Origin: Pseudomonas vancouverensis
Lineage (GTDB): Bacteria > Pseudomonadota > Gammaproteobacteria > Pseudomonadales > Pseudomonadaceae
Assembly: GCF_004348895.1 (NCBI RefSeq)
Contig: NZ_RRZK01000007.1
Span: 620,001-684,000 of the forward strand
Reading direction: 5' to 3'
Length of the DNA: 64,000 nt
The notes below the pieces were generated by a model, which was given only the letters and a program-made list of their open reading frames with translations, had not been told where the DNA came from and did not search any database. Position 1 is the stretch's first letter; each line of letters begins with the position of its first letter. This document shows positions 17,514 to 27,873 of this stretch, one piece after another. Both the position numbers and the translations under genes were made by a program.

Positions 17514-18587
17514 ATGGCCAAACCTGGATTTCGCCTCGCACTGTTTGCCACCCTGCTGGCACTGATTGTGGTGTTACTCGGCGCCTATACCCGCCTGACC
17601 CACGCCGGCCTCGGCTGCCCGGACTGGCCAGGCTGCTACGGGTTTATCAGCGTGCCCAAAAGCGAAGCCCAACTGGCCCATGCCGAACTGAATTTTCCGG
17701 ATCACCCGGTGGAGGCCCACAAAGGCTGGAACGAAATGATTCACCGTTACTTCGCCGGCACCCTGGGGATGTTGATCGCGGTGCTGGCCGGGCGCGCCTG
17801 GGTCCTGCGCCGGCATGCGGGGCAGCCGTTGAAGCTGCCGCTGTTCCTGCTCGCGGTGGTGTTCGGTCAGGCCGCGTTCGGCATGTGGACGGTGACCCTC
17901 AAGCTTTGGCCGCAGGTGGTCACCGGGCATCTGCTCGGCGGCTTCGCCACCTTGAGCCTGTTGTTTCTGCTGACGTTGCGCCTGTCGGGCATGGTCCCGG
18001 CGCTGACCGTGCCGCGCCGCCTGCAGCACTGGGCGACGGCGGGGCTGTTGCTGGTGATAGGGCAGATCGCCCTCGGTGGCTGGGTCAGCTCCAACTACGC
18101 CGCCGTGGCCTGCATCGATTTCCCGACCTGTCACGGCCAATGGCTGCCGCCGGCGGATTTCGCCAACGGCTTTCACCTGACCCAACACATCGGCCCGAAC
18201 TACCTCGGCGGCCAGCTGGACAGCGACGCCCGCACGGCCATTCACCTGACCCACCGCATTGGCGCCTTGCTGGTGACCCTGGTGTTGCTGGGGCTGGCCT
18301 GGCAGCTGCGAGCGGTCGGCATGACACGCCTGGCCGGACTGGTACTGGTCGCCCTCGGCACACAGATCACCCTGGGTATCAGCAACGTGCTGTTCCACCT
18401 GCCACTGCCCGTGGCCGTCGCACACAACGCCGGTGGCGCGGCGTTGTTGCTGACCATGGTGCTGGTCAATTACCACGCCCGAACCAGCCTGGTTCGGGTC
18501 AAGCAGCCAGCGCGCTGGCGCTTCAGCCCGCGTAAACACTCGGCCGGGCCCATAACAATAAAAGGAGAGATGCCATGGCGATTCTGA
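17514..18587 (+). CDS. ctaA: heme A synthase (CtaA/Cox15)
   Basis: A 357-residue, eight-helix membrane enzyme that oxidises the C8 methyl of heme O to a formyl group. Family signatures are visible: [19 protein letters not shown], an EMIHRYFA His motif, and [22 protein letters not shown] in the second half. It begins ten bases after the preceding gene and overlaps ctaB by 13 bases. Confidence 0.95.
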   Translation: MAKPGFRLALFATLLALIVVLLGAYTRLTHAGLGCPDWPGCYGFISVPKSEAQLAHAELNFPDHPVEAHKGWNEMIHRYFAGTLGMLIAVLAGRAWVLRRHAGQPLKLPLFLLAVVFGQAAFGMWTVTLKLWPQVVTGHLLGGFATLSLLFLLTLRLSGMVPALTVPRRLQHWATAGLLLVIGQIALGGWVSSNYAAVACIDFPTCHGQWLPPADFANGFHLTQHIGPNYLGGQLDSDARTAIHLTHRIGALLVTLVLLGLAWQLRAVGMTRLAGLVLVALGTQITLGISNVLFHLPLPVAVAHNAGGAALLLTMVLVNYHARTSLVRVKQPARWRFSPRKHSAGPITIKGEMPWRF

Positions 18588-19474
18588 TCGGAGAGCGTCC
18601 CAGTCAGGCGCTTTGGCGTGACTACCTGGAGCTGACCAAGCCGAAGGTAGTGGTGCTGATGCTCATCACCTCGCTGGTGGGGATGTTCCTCGCGACCCGT
18701 GCCGGCGTGCCGTGGACGGTGCTGATTTTCGGCAACCTGGGCATCGCTTTGTGTGCCGGGGGCGCGGCGGCGGTCAACCATGTGGTGGACCGGCGCATCG
18801 ACGCGATCATGGCGCGGACGCACAAACGGCCGTTAGCGGAAGGTCGGGTCTCGCCGACAGCGGCACTGACCTTTGCCCTGCTGCTGGCGGCGCTGGGCCA
18901 GGCGTTGCTGCTGGCCTTCACCAACCCGCTGACCGCGTGGCTGACCCTCGCGTCCCTGCTGGGTTACGCGGTGATCTACACCGGGTTTCTCAAGCGTGCG
19001 ACGCCACAGAACATCGTCATCGGCGGTCTGGCCGGTGCCGCACCGCCGCTGCTGGGCTGGACCGCCGCTACCGGCCACGTCAGCGCCGAGCCACTGTTGC
19101 TGGTGCTGATCATCTTCGCCTGGACCCCGCCGCACTTCTGGGCGCTGGCCATCCATCGCAAGGAAGAATACGCCAAGGCCGACATCCCGATGCTGCCGGT
19201 CACCCACGGCGAGCACTACACCAAGATTCATATCCTGCTGTACACCTTCGCCTTGCTGGCGGTCAGCCTGATGCCCTATGTCATTCACATGAGCGGTACG
19301 CTGTACCTGGTATGCGCCCTCGCGCTGGGCGCACGATTTCTGCAATGGGCCGTGGTGCTGTACCGTGGCACTCGGCCGCACGCGGCGATCAACACGTTCA
19401 AGTACTCTATTTATTACTTGTTCCTGCTGTTCATCGCCCTGCTCGTAGACCACTACTTACTGTTGAACCTATGA
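18575..19474 (+). CDS. cyoE: heme O synthase (protoheme IX farnesyltransferase)
   Basis: A 299-residue membrane prenyltransferase of the UbiA superfamily (also called CtaB). The Asp-rich motif [20 protein letters not shown] and the second motif near [14 protein letters not shown] are visible. It adds a farnesyl group to heme b, supplying heme O to CtaA. AAAGGAGA is placed before the ATG at 18575 inside the ctaA end. Its stop overlaps the Sco gene (ATGA). Confidence 0.95.
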   Translation: MAILIGERPSQALWRDYLELTKPKVVVLMLITSLVGMFLATRAGVPWTVLIFGNLGIALCAGGAAAVNHVVDRRIDAIMARTHKRPLAEGRVSPTAALTFALLLAALGQALLLAFTNPLTAWLTLASLLGYAVIYTGFLKRATPQNIVIGGLAGAAPPLLGWTAATGHVSAEPLLLVLIIFAWTPPHFWALAIHRKEEYAKADIPMLPVTHGEHYTKIHILLYTFALLAVSLMPYVIHMSGTLYLVCALALGARFLQWAVVLYRGTRPHAAINTFKYSIYYLFLLFIALLVDHYLLLNL

Positions 19475-20106
19475 CTCGAACCCAGAAAACCGTCTTCATC
19501 CTCGTCGCCCTGATCGCGCTGATCCTGGGCCTGACCGTCAACAAGGTGTTGTCCGGGAAAAACCAGGGCGACCCGACGGCGCTGATCGACGCCGGCATCA
19601 TTCTGCTGCCGCAAAGTCGCAGCCTGCCGGACGTGACCATGACCAACCAGGACGGCCAACCGGTCACCATCAACGAGTTGAAAGGCAAGTGGAGCCTGCT
19701 GTTCTTCGGCTATACCTTCTGCCCGGACATCTGCCCGACCACCCTCGCCCAGCTGCGCCAGATCAAGAGCGAGCTGCCGCCTGAGGCTGTGGATAAATTG
19801 CAGATTGTGCTGGTCAGCGTCGACCCCAACCGCGATACACCCAAGCAGCTCAAGCAGTACCTGGGTTACTTCGACCCGCAGTTTGTCGGCCTGACGCCGA
19901 AGTCGACCGATGAGCTGCAAAAGGTCGCCAATGCGGTGAGCATTCCGTTTATCCCGGCGGACACCAGCAAGCCCAACTACACGGTGGATCACAGCGGTAA
20001 CCTGGCGGTGATCGGCCCGGATGGCACCCAGCGCGGGTTTATCCGGGCGCCGTTGAACAATGCGAAGCTGGTGGCGCAGTTGCCGGTGATGGTTAAAAAT
20101 AATTGA
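19471..20106 (+). CDS. SCO1/SenC family copper chaperone
   Basis: A 211-residue protein with an N-terminal membrane helix and a thioredoxin-fold periplasmic domain. The copper-binding CxxxC is FCPDICPTT and the distal His is in TVDHSG. Sco proteins load the CuA site of subunit II. Last gene of the oxidase operon, joined to cyoE by an ATGA overlap. Confidence 0.94.
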   Translation: MTRTQKTVFILVALIALILGLTVNKVLSGKNQGDPTALIDAGIILLPQSRSLPDVTMTNQDGQPVTINELKGKWSLLFFGYTFCPDICPTTLAQLRQIKSELPPEAVDKLQIVLVSVDPNRDTPKQLKQYLGYFDPQFVGLTPKSTDELQKVANAVSIPFIPADTSKPNYTVDHSGNLAVIGPDGTQRGFIRAPLNNAKLVAQLPVMVKNN

Positions 20107-20139
20107 TCTCAACAATTTTCTTGATCGGTGGAGACAAGA

Positions 20140-20445
20140 CTACTGCCGCGGAAAACGTATAGATTTCACACTTGCCCCGAGATTTTTCAGGTAATCCTCC
20201 ACTGGGGCAAGTGAGTGAAATGCGGGCCTAAAATGCCCGGAGCTATTCGAAATCTCAAAGGAGTTTCCACCAACCCGCTCAATATAACCGGCACTGATAA
20301 GTCTACGACTGTTTGTAAAAGTGCTTAATCTTTCATGTTTCAGGCTTCCTACAATCAACTCTTCACGCTCGTTAAAAATAAAATTCACATTGTATTCACC
20401 ATCCATTCTCCGTGCATGTTGTGTTAGTTCATTGGAATATGGGAT
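20140..20445 (-). pseudogene. severed C-terminal part of the Rhs-linked toxin domain
   Basis: Directly after the TGA that ends the Rhs frame, the same frame runs on without a stop for about 101 codons (IPYSNELTQHARR, then MDGEYNVNFIF...). It ends with ISNSSGHFRPAFHSL and an LKNLGASV helix, an ending common to C-terminal domains of bacterial polymorphic toxins. The only internal ATG (20406) has GGAGA almost touching it, a poor initiation context. I therefore read this as the lost end of the toxin and not an independent gene; an 88-residue protein from 20406 is the alternative. No immunity gene fits in the 33 bases left before the Sco gene. Confidence 0.7.
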
Positions 20446-21216
20446 TCACTCAAGATCTTTAGGAGATTTTATTTCTTTCGGCGGGAGCTTAAAACGACGG
20501 TTAACGTGTTTTGGGTTCTTCCTATAGCTTTTGAAAGCAAGTACATTCATTTTTTCGTCACCTGCTCTAGCGTAGAAATTCTCGTACAGTGTGAATTTTC
20601 TAGTAATGTTTGGCGAAGATACTGGGCTAGGAGACGTTGAGGGAGATTTCTTGAATGCATTGAACAAAGACTTTAGAAATTTTGGCCAATGTCCGTTATC
20701 GTCATATCGGTTGACAGGATCTCCAGAGCAATAAGCATACGAGTTTATGCCTCCAGCCCCAAACGGACTCATGTTATCCGGGCTGTTGAAACGTTTTAAA
20801 ACCGGATTAAACGCTCGATAACCGTTACCCAATAAGTAAAACCCTGTGAATGAGTCCGCCTGCTCACCATTGAATCCCAATAAACTCAACAAACTCCCAT
20901 CGGTAGAACGATATCCATAAGGCGCATAGACAATGGGATTGATCCCGCTGGCTTTGACCACCTGCAATACTGAGCGCATTTGATCTGTCGCCAATATCGA
21001 AGATTCATCTGAATCATCCTGCCTGCTTTTTTGAGTGAGCAGTTGATCACCTTGTTGAAAAATTGAATGCTGCACACGGCCTTGAATTTCCGTGACCAAA
21101 CGGCTTCTGCAGTAGAAGCGCTGAAGCCTGTCATTGTTTGTTGGGTTGGTACCGATCAGTCGGTCCAATGGATCATAGTAATAACGACATAGCACGTATT
21201 GAGCATTGGCAAGCAT
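20446..21216 (-). CDS. orphan RHS-repeat-core toxin protein, truncated
   Basis: A 256-residue protein beginning CRYYYDPLDRLIG and carrying the diagnostic Rhs core GYRAFNPVLKRFNSPDNMSP ... GGINSYAYCSGDPVNRYDDNGH (about residues 130-180), followed by a variable toxin-like region. Short orphan Rhs proteins of about 300-360 residues without a delivery module are common in pseudomonads. The frame ends with TGA at 20446-20448, but the same frame continues open for another 101 codons, so the toxin domain is probably truncated by a point mutation. Composition is clearly AT-richer than neighbours. GGGAG lies upstream of the ATG at 21216. Confidence 0.82.
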   Translation of the reverse strand: MLANAQYVLCRYYYDPLDRLIGTNPTNNDRLQRFYCRSRLVTEIQGRVQHSIFQQGDQLLTQKSRQDDSDESSILATDQMRSVLQVVKASGINPIVYAPYGYRSTDGSLLSLLGFNGEQADSFTGFYLLGNGYRAFNPVLKRFNSPDNMSPFGAGGINSYAYCSGDPVNRYDDNGHWPKFLKSLFNAFKKSPSTSPSPVSSPNITRKFTLYENFYARAGDEKMNVLAFKSYRKNPKHVNRRFKLPPKEIKSPKDLE

Positions 21217-21338
21217 GATCTGAACTCCCGAAGGTTTTTTGATTCGCCTGATTCAGCTTTGGCTTTCGATGCGAAAGTGTCTACTAGCAGAACTGATAGG
21301 GTGGAGGTCACAACGGAACTGGGCGGTATTTCAAGCAC

Positions 21339-21371
21339 AAAAAAGGGGACGCTCATGGCGTCCCCTTTTTT
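21339..21371 (-). terminator. terminator of the metNIQ operon
   Basis: AAAAAAGGGGACGC/GCGTCCCCTTTTTT is a perfect 14-bp stem, giving a T-run on either strand. It lies 16 bases after the metQ stop. Confidence 0.93.
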
Positions 21372-21386
21372 CGTTACGTTCGCAGA

Positions 21387-22157
21387 TCAGAACGCCGGCA
21401 CTACCGCGCCTTTGTACTTCTCGATGATGAACGCCTTCACTTCCGGGCTGTGCAGGGCAGCAACCAGCTTCTTCATCGCGTCGCTGTCCTTGTCGTCCGG
21501 ACGAGCGACCAGGATGTTCACGTAGGGCGAGTCGCTGCCTTCGATGTACAGCGCGTCCTTGGACGGGTCGAGCTTGGCTTCCAGCGCGTAGTTGGTGTTG
21601 ATCAGCGCCAGGTCGACCTGAGTCAGCACACGCGGGATGGTCGCAGCTTCCAGTTCGCGGATTTTCAGGTCCTTGGTGTTTTCGGTGATGTCCTTGACGG
21701 TCGACAGGATGTTGTTCGAATCCTTCAGCTTGATCAGACCGGCCTTGGCCATCAGCAGCAGTGCACGGCCGCCGTTGGTGGCGTCGTTCGGGATCACCAC
21801 GTTGGCGCCGCCTGGCAGCTCGGCGAGGGTCTTGTACTTGCTGGAGTAAGCGCCCAGCGGCTCCAGGTGTACACCGGCAACCGATACCAGGTTGGTGCCC
21901 TTGGCCTTGTTGAACTCATCCAGGTACGGCTGGTGCTGGAAGAAGTTGGCATCCAGGCGCTTTTCCGCGACTTGCACGTTCGGCTGCACGTAGTCGGTGA
22001 AGACCTTGACCTTCAGGTCCACGCCTTCCTTGGCCAGGGCTGGCTTGACGAATTCGAGGATCTCGGCGTGCGGAACCGGCGTGGCCGCAACCGTCAGGGT
22101 TTCTGCGTGAGCGGAGAACGCGGCAACGGCCGCGAAGGCCACGAGTAGTTTTTTCAT
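21387..22157 (-). CDS. metQ: methionine-binding protein MetQ (NLPA family)
   Basis: A 256-residue periplasmic binding protein with signal peptide MKKLLVAFAAVAAFSAHAE and the NLPA hallmarks VKVFTDYVQPNVQV, NFFQHQPYLDEFN and NDATNGGRALLLM. The signal peptide has no lipobox Cys, so it looks soluble rather than lipid-anchored, unlike the E. coli protein. It captures methionine for MetNI. Last gene of the operon. Confidence 0.93.
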   Translation of the reverse strand: MKKLLVAFAAVAAFSAHAETLTVAATPVPHAEILEFVKPALAKEGVDLKVKVFTDYVQPNVQVAEKRLDANFFQHQPYLDEFNKAKGTNLVSVAGVHLEPLGAYSSKYKTLAELPGGANVVIPNDATNGGRALLLMAKAGLIKLKDSNNILSTVKDITENTKDLKIRELEAATIPRVLTQVDLALINTNYALEAKLDPSKDALYIEGSDSPYVNILVARPDDKDSDAMKKLVAALHSPEVKAFIIEKYKGAVVPAF

Positions 22158-22229
22158 TCAGCTAACTCCATGTGAGGTGCCCGCCTGCAGTGCCCGTTTG
22201 GCACCGCAAGCGACTGGCCGGATCATGTC

Positions 22230-22904
22230 TTACTTGCGGGAAAAATGGACAACCAATTTGTCGCCAACGGTTTGCAGCACTTGCACCAGGACCAGCAGCA
22301 ACACCACGGTGACGATCATCACATCGGTCTGGAAACGCTGGTAGCCGAAGCGGATCGCCAGGTCGCCCAGGCCACCGGCGCCGACAACGCCGGCCATCGC
22401 CGTGTAGGACACCAGTGTAATCGCTGTGACTGTAATTGCCGCGAAGATGCCCGGGCGGGCCTCCGGCAGCAAGGCGTTGACGATGATCTGCCGCGTGGTC
22501 GCTCCCATGGCCTGGGTGGCTTCGATGATGCCGCGATCCACTTCACGCAGGGCGGTTTCCACCAGGCGCGCGAAGAACGGCGTGGCGCCCACCACCAGCG
22601 GCGGGATGGCACCGGCGACACCGAGGGAAGTGCCGGTGATCAGCACCGTGAACGGAATCATCACAATCAGCAGGATGATGAACGGCAGCGAGCGCAGGAT
22701 GTTCACCACCAGCGACAGCAGGGCGTAGACACCTTTGGCTTCCAGCAACTGGCGCGGGCTGCAGAGGAACAGCAAGACACCGAGCGGCAGGCCGAGCAGC
22801 ACGGTGAACAGCAGCGAACCACCGAGCATCAGCATGGTGTCGCCGGTGGCCAGCCAGATTTCGAACCAGTCGATATTGGCGAAGAAACTTGTCAGGGCTT
22901 CCAT
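22230..22904 (-). CDS. metI: methionine ABC transporter permease MetI
   Basis: A 224-residue inner-membrane permease with five predicted helices and the EAA loop region around ATQAMGATTRQIIVNALLPEA. The ATG shares one base with the metN stop (TAATG), so the two are translationally coupled. It passes methionine into the cytoplasm. Confidence 0.95.
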   Translation of the reverse strand: MEALTSFFANIDWFEIWLATGDTMLMLGGSLLFTVLLGLPLGVLLFLCSPRQLLEAKGVYALLSLVVNILRSLPFIILLIVMIPFTVLITGTSLGVAGAIPPLVVGATPFFARLVETALREVDRGIIEATQAMGATTRQIIVNALLPEARPGIFAAITVTAITLVSYTAMAGVVGAGGLGDLAIRFGYQRFQTDVMIVTVVLLLVLVQVLQTVGDKLVVHFSRK

Positions 22905-23911
22905 TAGCGCAGCACCTCCATGTGGACGTCCGCGGCAGTGAAGCGGGCGAAAGCTGCGTCCATGTCACCGCCGGTCACGGCCAGGGTCAGTTGCCCGTAA
23001 GGGATGTCTTTGATGCGGTCGATGCGACCGGCAAGGATGCTGTAGTCCACACCTGTTTCGCGTGCGACGGTGCCCAGCAACGGCGCGTAGGTCGCTTCGC
23101 CCTGGAACGTCAGACGCACGATGCGCCCCGGCACATGAGCGAAATCGTCGCGTTGCTCGCCTTCGTCGATCTGCTCGTCTTCCTGGACGAAGCGTTTGGT
23201 GGTCGGGTGTTTCGGGTGCAGGAACACCTCGGCCACCGTGCCTTGCTCGACGATCACGCCCGCATCCATCACCGCAACGCGATCGCAGACACGGCGGATC
23301 ACGTCCATCTCGTGGGTGATCAGGACGATGGTCAGTTTCAGCTCGCGATTGATCTCGGCCAGCAATTGCAGGACCGACGCCGTGGTTTGCGGGTCCAGGG
23401 CGCTGGTGGCTTCATCGCACAGCAGGATCTTCGGCTTGGTTGCCAGTGCGCGGGCGATGCCAACGCGCTGCTTTTGGCCGCCGGACAATTGTGCCGGGTA
23501 CTTTTTCGCGTGGTCGGACAGACCGACCCGGGCCAGCAACTCGGCGACGCGTGCATCGATTTCGCTGCGCGACAGTTCACCGGCCAGGGTCAGTGGCAGC
23601 GCGACGTTGTCTGCGACAGTCTTGGACGCCAGCAGGTTGAAGTGCTGGAAAATCATCCCGACCTGCTGACGGAAACGGCGCAGGCCGTTGGCATCGAGTG
23701 CGGTGATTTCTTCACCGTCGACGGTGATTGTGCCGCCGCTGGTGTTTTCCAGGCGATTGATCAGACGCAGCAGGGTACTTTTTCCTGCGCCGGAATGACC
23801 GATCAAGCCGAAAACCTCACCGTTCTCAATCGTCAGACTGGTCGGATGCAGGGCGGGGATTTCCCTACCGGCGACGCGGTAGGTTTTGTGGACGTTTTGA
23901 AACTCGATCAC
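22904..23911 (-). CDS. metN: methionine ABC transporter ATP-binding protein MetN
   Basis: A 335-residue ATPase. Walker A is GHSGAGKS (about 38-45), the signature is [15 protein letters not shown], Walker B is [12 protein letters not shown], and a C-terminal ACT-like NIL domain (about 260-335) mediates feedback by methionine. First gene of metNIQ. It is divergent from katE across about 210 bases. Confidence 0.96.
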   Translation of the reverse strand: MIEFQNVHKTYRVAGREIPALHPTSLTIENGEVFGLIGHSGAGKSTLLRLINRLENTSGGTITVDGEEITALDANGLRRFRQQVGMIFQHFNLLASKTVADNVALPLTLAGELSRSEIDARVAELLARVGLSDHAKKYPAQLSGGQKQRVGIARALATKPKILLCDEATSALDPQTTASVLQLLAEINRELKLTIVLITHEMDVIRRVCDRVAVMDAGVIVEQGTVAEVFLHPKHPTTKRFVQEDEQIDEGEQRDDFAHVPGRIVRLTFQGEATYAPLLGTVARETGVDYSILAGRIDRIKDIPYGQLTLAVTGGDMDAAFARFTAADVHMEVLR

Positions 23912-24121
23912 GTAGCGAACCTTGTGGGGCGCGTTGAAAAAGGATCAGCGGTTAGCCGGGCGCGCATTTTAGCCTGTCCGTATAGAGGTTCTTAGCATTT
24001 ATTTCGCATTTGTCCTGTCTTTTGGCAATAACGCGATCAAAGGTCAGAAAAAAGGAACGGTGGAAGAAGCTCGCCAGTCACTACTTAGGCCATTGAATGA
24101 CGCCCAAGGAGTTCAAGCCTG

Positions 24122-26260
24122 ATGAGTACCAAGAAGCCTGCCGCCACCAAGAGCGCACTGGCCGGGACCGATACCCCGGACCGCAGCAATACCAACGCCA
24201 AGCTCGACAGCCTGGAAACCTTCCGTTCCGACGCCACCGGCCAGGCCCTGCGTACCAATCAGGGCGTGAAAGTGGCGGACAACCAGAACACCCTAAAGGC
24301 CGGGCCACGCGGGCCTTCGTTGCTGGAAGATTTCATCATGCGTGAAAAGATCACGCATTTTGACCATGAGCGCATTCCTGAGCGCATCGTGCATGCGCGC
24401 GGGACAGGTGCCCATGGTTACTTTCAAAGCTATGAAAATCATTCGACCCTGACCAAGGCCGGTTTCCTGCAGGATGCGTCGAAGAAAACCCCGGTGTTCG
24501 TGCGTTTTTCCACGGTGCAGGGACCGCGCGGGTCAGGCGATACCGTGCGGGACGTCCGAGGATTCGCCGTGAAGTTCTTCACCGACGAGGGCAACTTCGA
24601 CCTGGTGGGTAACAACATGCCGGTGTTCTTCATCCAGGACGCGATCAAATTCCCCGACTTCGTCCACGCGGTGAAACCGGAGCCGCACAACGAAATGCCT
24701 ACCGGTGGCTCGGCCCACGACACCTTCTGGGATTTTGTCTCGCTGGTGCCTGAGTCGGCGCACATGGTGATGTGGGCAATGTCTGATCGGGCGATCCCGA
24801 AAAGCCTGCGCAGCATGCAGGGTTTCGGCGTGCACACCTTTCGCCTGATCAACGCCGAGGGTAAATCGCGGTTCGTCAAATTCCACTGGCGTCCTACGGC
24901 GGGCACCTGCTCGCTGGTGTGGGACGAAGCTCAGAAGCTGGCGGGCAAAGACGCCGATTACCATCGTCGAGATCTCTGGGAGTCCATCGAGACCGGCGAC
25001 TATCCGGAGTGGGAACTGGGCGTGCAGGTCATCGAGGAAGAAAACGAGCACGCCTTCGATTTCGATATTCTCGACCCGACCAAGCTCATCCCCGAAGAGT
25101 TGGTGCCCATTACGCCGCTGGGCAAGATGACGTTGAACCGCAACCCGGACAACTTCTTCGCCGAAACCGAGCAGGTTGCGTTTTGCCCTGGGCATATCGT
25201 GCCGGGGATCGATTTTTCCAATGACCCGCTGCTGCAGGGCCGGTTGTTTTCCTACACCGATACGCAAATCAGCCGACTCGGTGGGCCGAATTTTCACGAG
25301 ATTCCCATCAATCGGCCCGTCGCACCCTTCCATAACGGGCAACGTGACGCCCAGCACCGCAGCACCATCGACAAGGGTCGCGCTTCCTACGAGCCGAACT
25401 CCATCGACGGTGGCTGGCCAAAGGAAACGCCATCTGCTGACCAGGATGGTGGTTTCGAGAGTTACCCGGAGCGCATCGATGCCAACAAGATCCGTCAGCG
25501 CAGTGAATCCTTCGGGGACCATTTCTCCCAGGCACGGCTGTTTTTCCACAGCATGAGCGAGCACGAGCAGGAACACATCATTGCGGCCTACAGCTTTGAG
25601 TTGGGCAAAGTCGAAAGGGAGAACATCCGCGCACGTGAAGTCAATGAAATCCTCGCCAATATCGACCTGAAACTGGCCGCTCGGGTGGCGCAGAACCTTG
25701 GATTGCCAGCGCCGACCAAGGGCACCGTAGAGCAGCGCAAGACTTCGTCGAATCATTCCCCTGCGTTGAGCCAGGTGAATTTGCTGCCGGAGAACATCAA
25801 AACGCGGAAAGTCGCGATCCTGGTGGCCAATGGTGTCGATAGTGCAGCCATCGATGGGATGAAAAAAGCGCTTAAGGCTGAAGGTGCCCACGGCAAACTG
25901 CTCGGACCGACCTCGGCGCCAGTGAAGGCGGCTGATGGCAAAAGCCTGCCGGTGGATGCGTCGATGGAGGGCTCGCCGTCGGTGGCCTTCGATGCGGTGT
26001 TCGTGCCCGGTGGCGCGGCATCGATAAAGGCGTTAAGCACCGATGGCGTGGCGTTGCATTACCTGCTCGAGGCCTACAAGCATCTGAAGGCGATCGCACT
26101 GCAGGGCGAGGCCAAACAACTGCTGGATGTGTTGAAACTGGAAGTGGATGCGGGATTGATCGTGGGGACGGATGCCAAGCTGAGCAAGGCGTTTATTGCC
26201 GCGATCGGGCAGCATCGGGTGTGGGATAGGGAGGCGAAGGCCAAGGGCATTCCGGCCTGA
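24122..26260 (+). CDS. katE: monofunctional catalase HPII (large subunit, clade 2)
   Basis: A 712-residue heme catalase. The active-site His is in [13 protein letters not shown], Asn in [12 protein letters not shown], and the proximal heme Tyr in [14 protein letters not shown]. After about residue 560 comes the flavodoxin/DJ-1-like domain ([19 protein letters not shown]) that marks the large-subunit class. It decomposes H2O2 in the cytoplasm. AAGGAG is well placed before the ATG; a possible stationary-phase -10 (CTACTTA) lies at 24081-24087. A katE gene is not at this position in the P. aeruginosa order I recall. Confidence 0.96.
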   Translation: MSTKKPAATKSALAGTDTPDRSNTNAKLDSLETFRSDATGQALRTNQGVKVADNQNTLKAGPRGPSLLEDFIMREKITHFDHERIPERIVHARGTGAHGYFQSYENHSTLTKAGFLQDASKKTPVFVRFSTVQGPRGSGDTVRDVRGFAVKFFTDEGNFDLVGNNMPVFFIQDAIKFPDFVHAVKPEPHNEMPTGGSAHDTFWDFVSLVPESAHMVMWAMSDRAIPKSLRSMQGFGVHTFRLINAEGKSRFVKFHWRPTAGTCSLVWDEAQKLAGKDADYHRRDLWESIETGDYPEWELGVQVIEEENEHAFDFDILDPTKLIPEELVPITPLGKMTLNRNPDNFFAETEQVAFCPGHIVPGIDFSNDPLLQGRLFSYTDTQISRLGGPNFHEIPINRPVAPFHNGQRDAQHRSTIDKGRASYEPNSIDGGWPKETPSADQDGGFESYPERIDANKIRQRSESFGDHFSQARLFFHSMSEHEQEHIIAAYSFELGKVERENIRAREVNEILANIDLKLAARVAQNLGLPAPTKGTVEQRKTSSNHSPALSQVNLLPENIKTRKVAILVANGVDSAAIDGMKKALKAEGAHGKLLGPTSAPVKAADGKSLPVDASMEGSPSVAFDAVFVPGGAASIKALSTDGVALHYLLEAYKHLKAIALQGEAKQLLDVLKLEVDAGLIVGTDAKLSKAFIAAIGQHRVWDREAKAKGIPA

Positions 26261-26283
26261 GGTAGTGCATGGACTGATCTGAA

Positions 26284-26309
26284 GCCATCGCGAGCTTGCT
26301 CGCGATGGC
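26284..26309. repeat. REP-like palindrome after katE
   Basis: GCCATCGCGAG and CTCGCGATGGC form a perfect 11-bp stem with a four-base loop, between convergent katE and the following lipoprotein gene. Confidence 0.8.
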
Positions 26310-26330
26310 GGCGATCCGGCGAAGCTTTTT

Positions 26331-27047
26331 TTAAGGTTTACGCGGCGTCAAAACCATCTGCGCCGGTACTGTGCGCAGAATCTGCCGCTCCAGCTTCAGA
26401 TCGTATTGCGGGTCGAGTTTTTTCACGCGCTTGGTCAACAGGGTCGCCAACCATGGGTAGTCATTGGTTCGTGGCGCCTGGATGCTCACATCACACTGGT
26501 AGTTCACCACATCGGCGGCGATGGCATCCAGTTGGCGACGCAGCTTGCCCATATCGGCGATGTTCAACGCAATCGTGGTGCTTTCGGCGGTCGGATCGAT
26601 GACCTTGGCTTTCGGCCTGGCTTCAGCGGCCTTGAGTGCGGCTTCGGCTTTTTCCAACTCGGCTTTACGCGCCTGGGCAATGCCGCCGTTGACGCCGCCA
26701 GTCAGGGCCGGAGCTTTGGGCATCAAGGCGCGAGCACGACTCAGTGCAGTCGCAGCAGCATTCACATCTCCCTTTTGCAGGACGATCTGGCTGCGGCGCA
26801 GGTAAGCCTCGGCCAATTGTCGCTGGTAGGGCTCAAGGGCCGGATCGTTGGGCGACTCGGTTTGCAGCGCGGCCAACTCGTCTTCGGCGGTGGCCAGTTC
26901 ATCGCTGGCGATGTTTTGTTCCAGCTGTGCAAGTGCCGTCGCCCGCGCATCGGGGGTTTCGGTGGCTGCCGGCGGCGTGCTTTGGCAGGCGCCCAGCAGC
27001 AAGGAAAATGCGACCAGGAGCAGATAACGGGAAGCGGACGACTTCAT
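26331..27047 (-). CDS. PA5502-like lipoprotein with helical repeat region
   Basis: A 238-residue lipoprotein with lipobox LLGACQ (Cys near residue 21). The middle (about 35-150) is Ala/Leu-rich and TPR- or coiled-coil-like (YLRRSQIVLQKGDVNAAATALSRARALMP). The C-terminal part ends LERQILRTVPAQMVLTPRKP. It lies just downstream of znuB in the same orientation, as in other pseudomonads, but a zinc role is not shown. Confidence 0.82.
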   Translation of the reverse strand: MKSSASRYLLLVAFSLLLGACQSTPPAATETPDARATALAQLEQNIASDELATAEDELAALQTESPNDPALEPYQRQLAEAYLRRSQIVLQKGDVNAAATALSRARALMPKAPALTGGVNGGIAQARKAELEKAEAALKAAEARPKAKVIDPTAESTTIALNIADMGKLRRQLDAIAADVVNYQCDVSIQAPRTNDYPWLATLLTKRVKKLDPQYDLKLERQILRTVPAQMVLTPRKP

Positions 27048-27084
27048 TCCTGCGACTCTCTATTTGCGCAAAAAACGAGCAAGT

Positions 27085-27873
27085 CTACACCCCTCGACGG
27101 GGCAGAACAAAACTCAGCAGAAACAGCGCGGCCGCTGTGACCACAATCGAGGGGCCGGCCGGGGTGTCCTTGAACCAGGACAGCGCCAGCCCGCCGCACA
27201 CGGCGAGTATGCCCAGCAGGCTCGCGCCCAGTGCCATCTGCTCCGGCGAGCGGGCGTGACGTTGTGCCGCAGCCGCGGGGATGATCAGCAGCGAAGTGAT
27301 CAGCAGCACGCCGACAATTTTCATCGCCACGGCAATGACCACGGCGATCAACAGCATCAAGGCCATGCGCAGTCCGGCGACCGGCAAGCCTTCAACCCTG
27401 GCCAGCTCCTCGTGCACGGTGATCGCCAGCAAGGGCCGCCACAGCGCAATCAACAACGCCAGTACGGCTGCGCTGCCGCCGAGAATCCAGGCCAGATCGG
27501 TCGGGCTGATCGCCAGCAGGTCGCCGAACAGGTACGCCATCAGGTCAATCCGCACCTCGTGCATGAAGCTTAGTACCACCAGGCCCAGAGAGAGCGTGCT
27601 GGGGGCGAGAATTCCCAGCAGCGTGTCGGAGGCCAGGGGCTGGCGCTGTTGCAGGGTCACCAGCAGCACCGCCAGCAGCAGGCAGCCGACGGTGACGGCA
27701 ACGGTCGGGCTGACATCCAGCAGAAAGCCCAAGGCTACGCCGAGCAAGGCCGCGTGGGACAGCGTGTCGCCAAAGTAGGCCATGCGCCGCCAGACCACGA
27801 ATGATCCCAGCGGGCCTGCGACGACCGCCAGGGCCAGACCTGCAAGCAGGGCGTAAAGCAGAAAATCAGCCAT
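27085..27873 (-). CDS. znuB: zinc ABC transporter permease ZnuB
   Basis: A 262-residue ABC-3 family membrane permease with seven or more helices ([20 protein letters not shown] onward; conserved [17 protein letters not shown]). It brings zinc into the cytoplasm with ZnuA and ZnuC. I chose the ATG at 27873, which overlaps the znuC end by eight bases. Zur control through the shared operon promoter is expected. Confidence 0.95.
   Translation of the reverse strand: MADFLLYALLAGLALAVVAGPLGSFVVWRRMAYFGDTLSHAALLGVALGFLLDVSPTVAVTVGCLLLAVLLVTLQQRQPLASDTLLGILAPSTLSLGLVVLSFMHEVRIDLMAYLFGDLLAISPTDLAWILGGSAAVLALLIALWRPLLAITVHEELARVEGLPVAGLRMALMLLIAVVIAVAMKIVGVLLITSLLIIPAAAAQRHARSPEQMALGASLLGILAVCGGLALSWFKDTPAGPSIVVTAAALFLLSFVLPRRGV

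Noticed and set aside
20140..20406. The 88-residue frame as an immunity protein for the Rhs toxin
   Set aside because: It is in the same frame as the Rhs gene with only one stop between, has a poor start context, and carries an SGHFRP ending that belongs to toxin domains.
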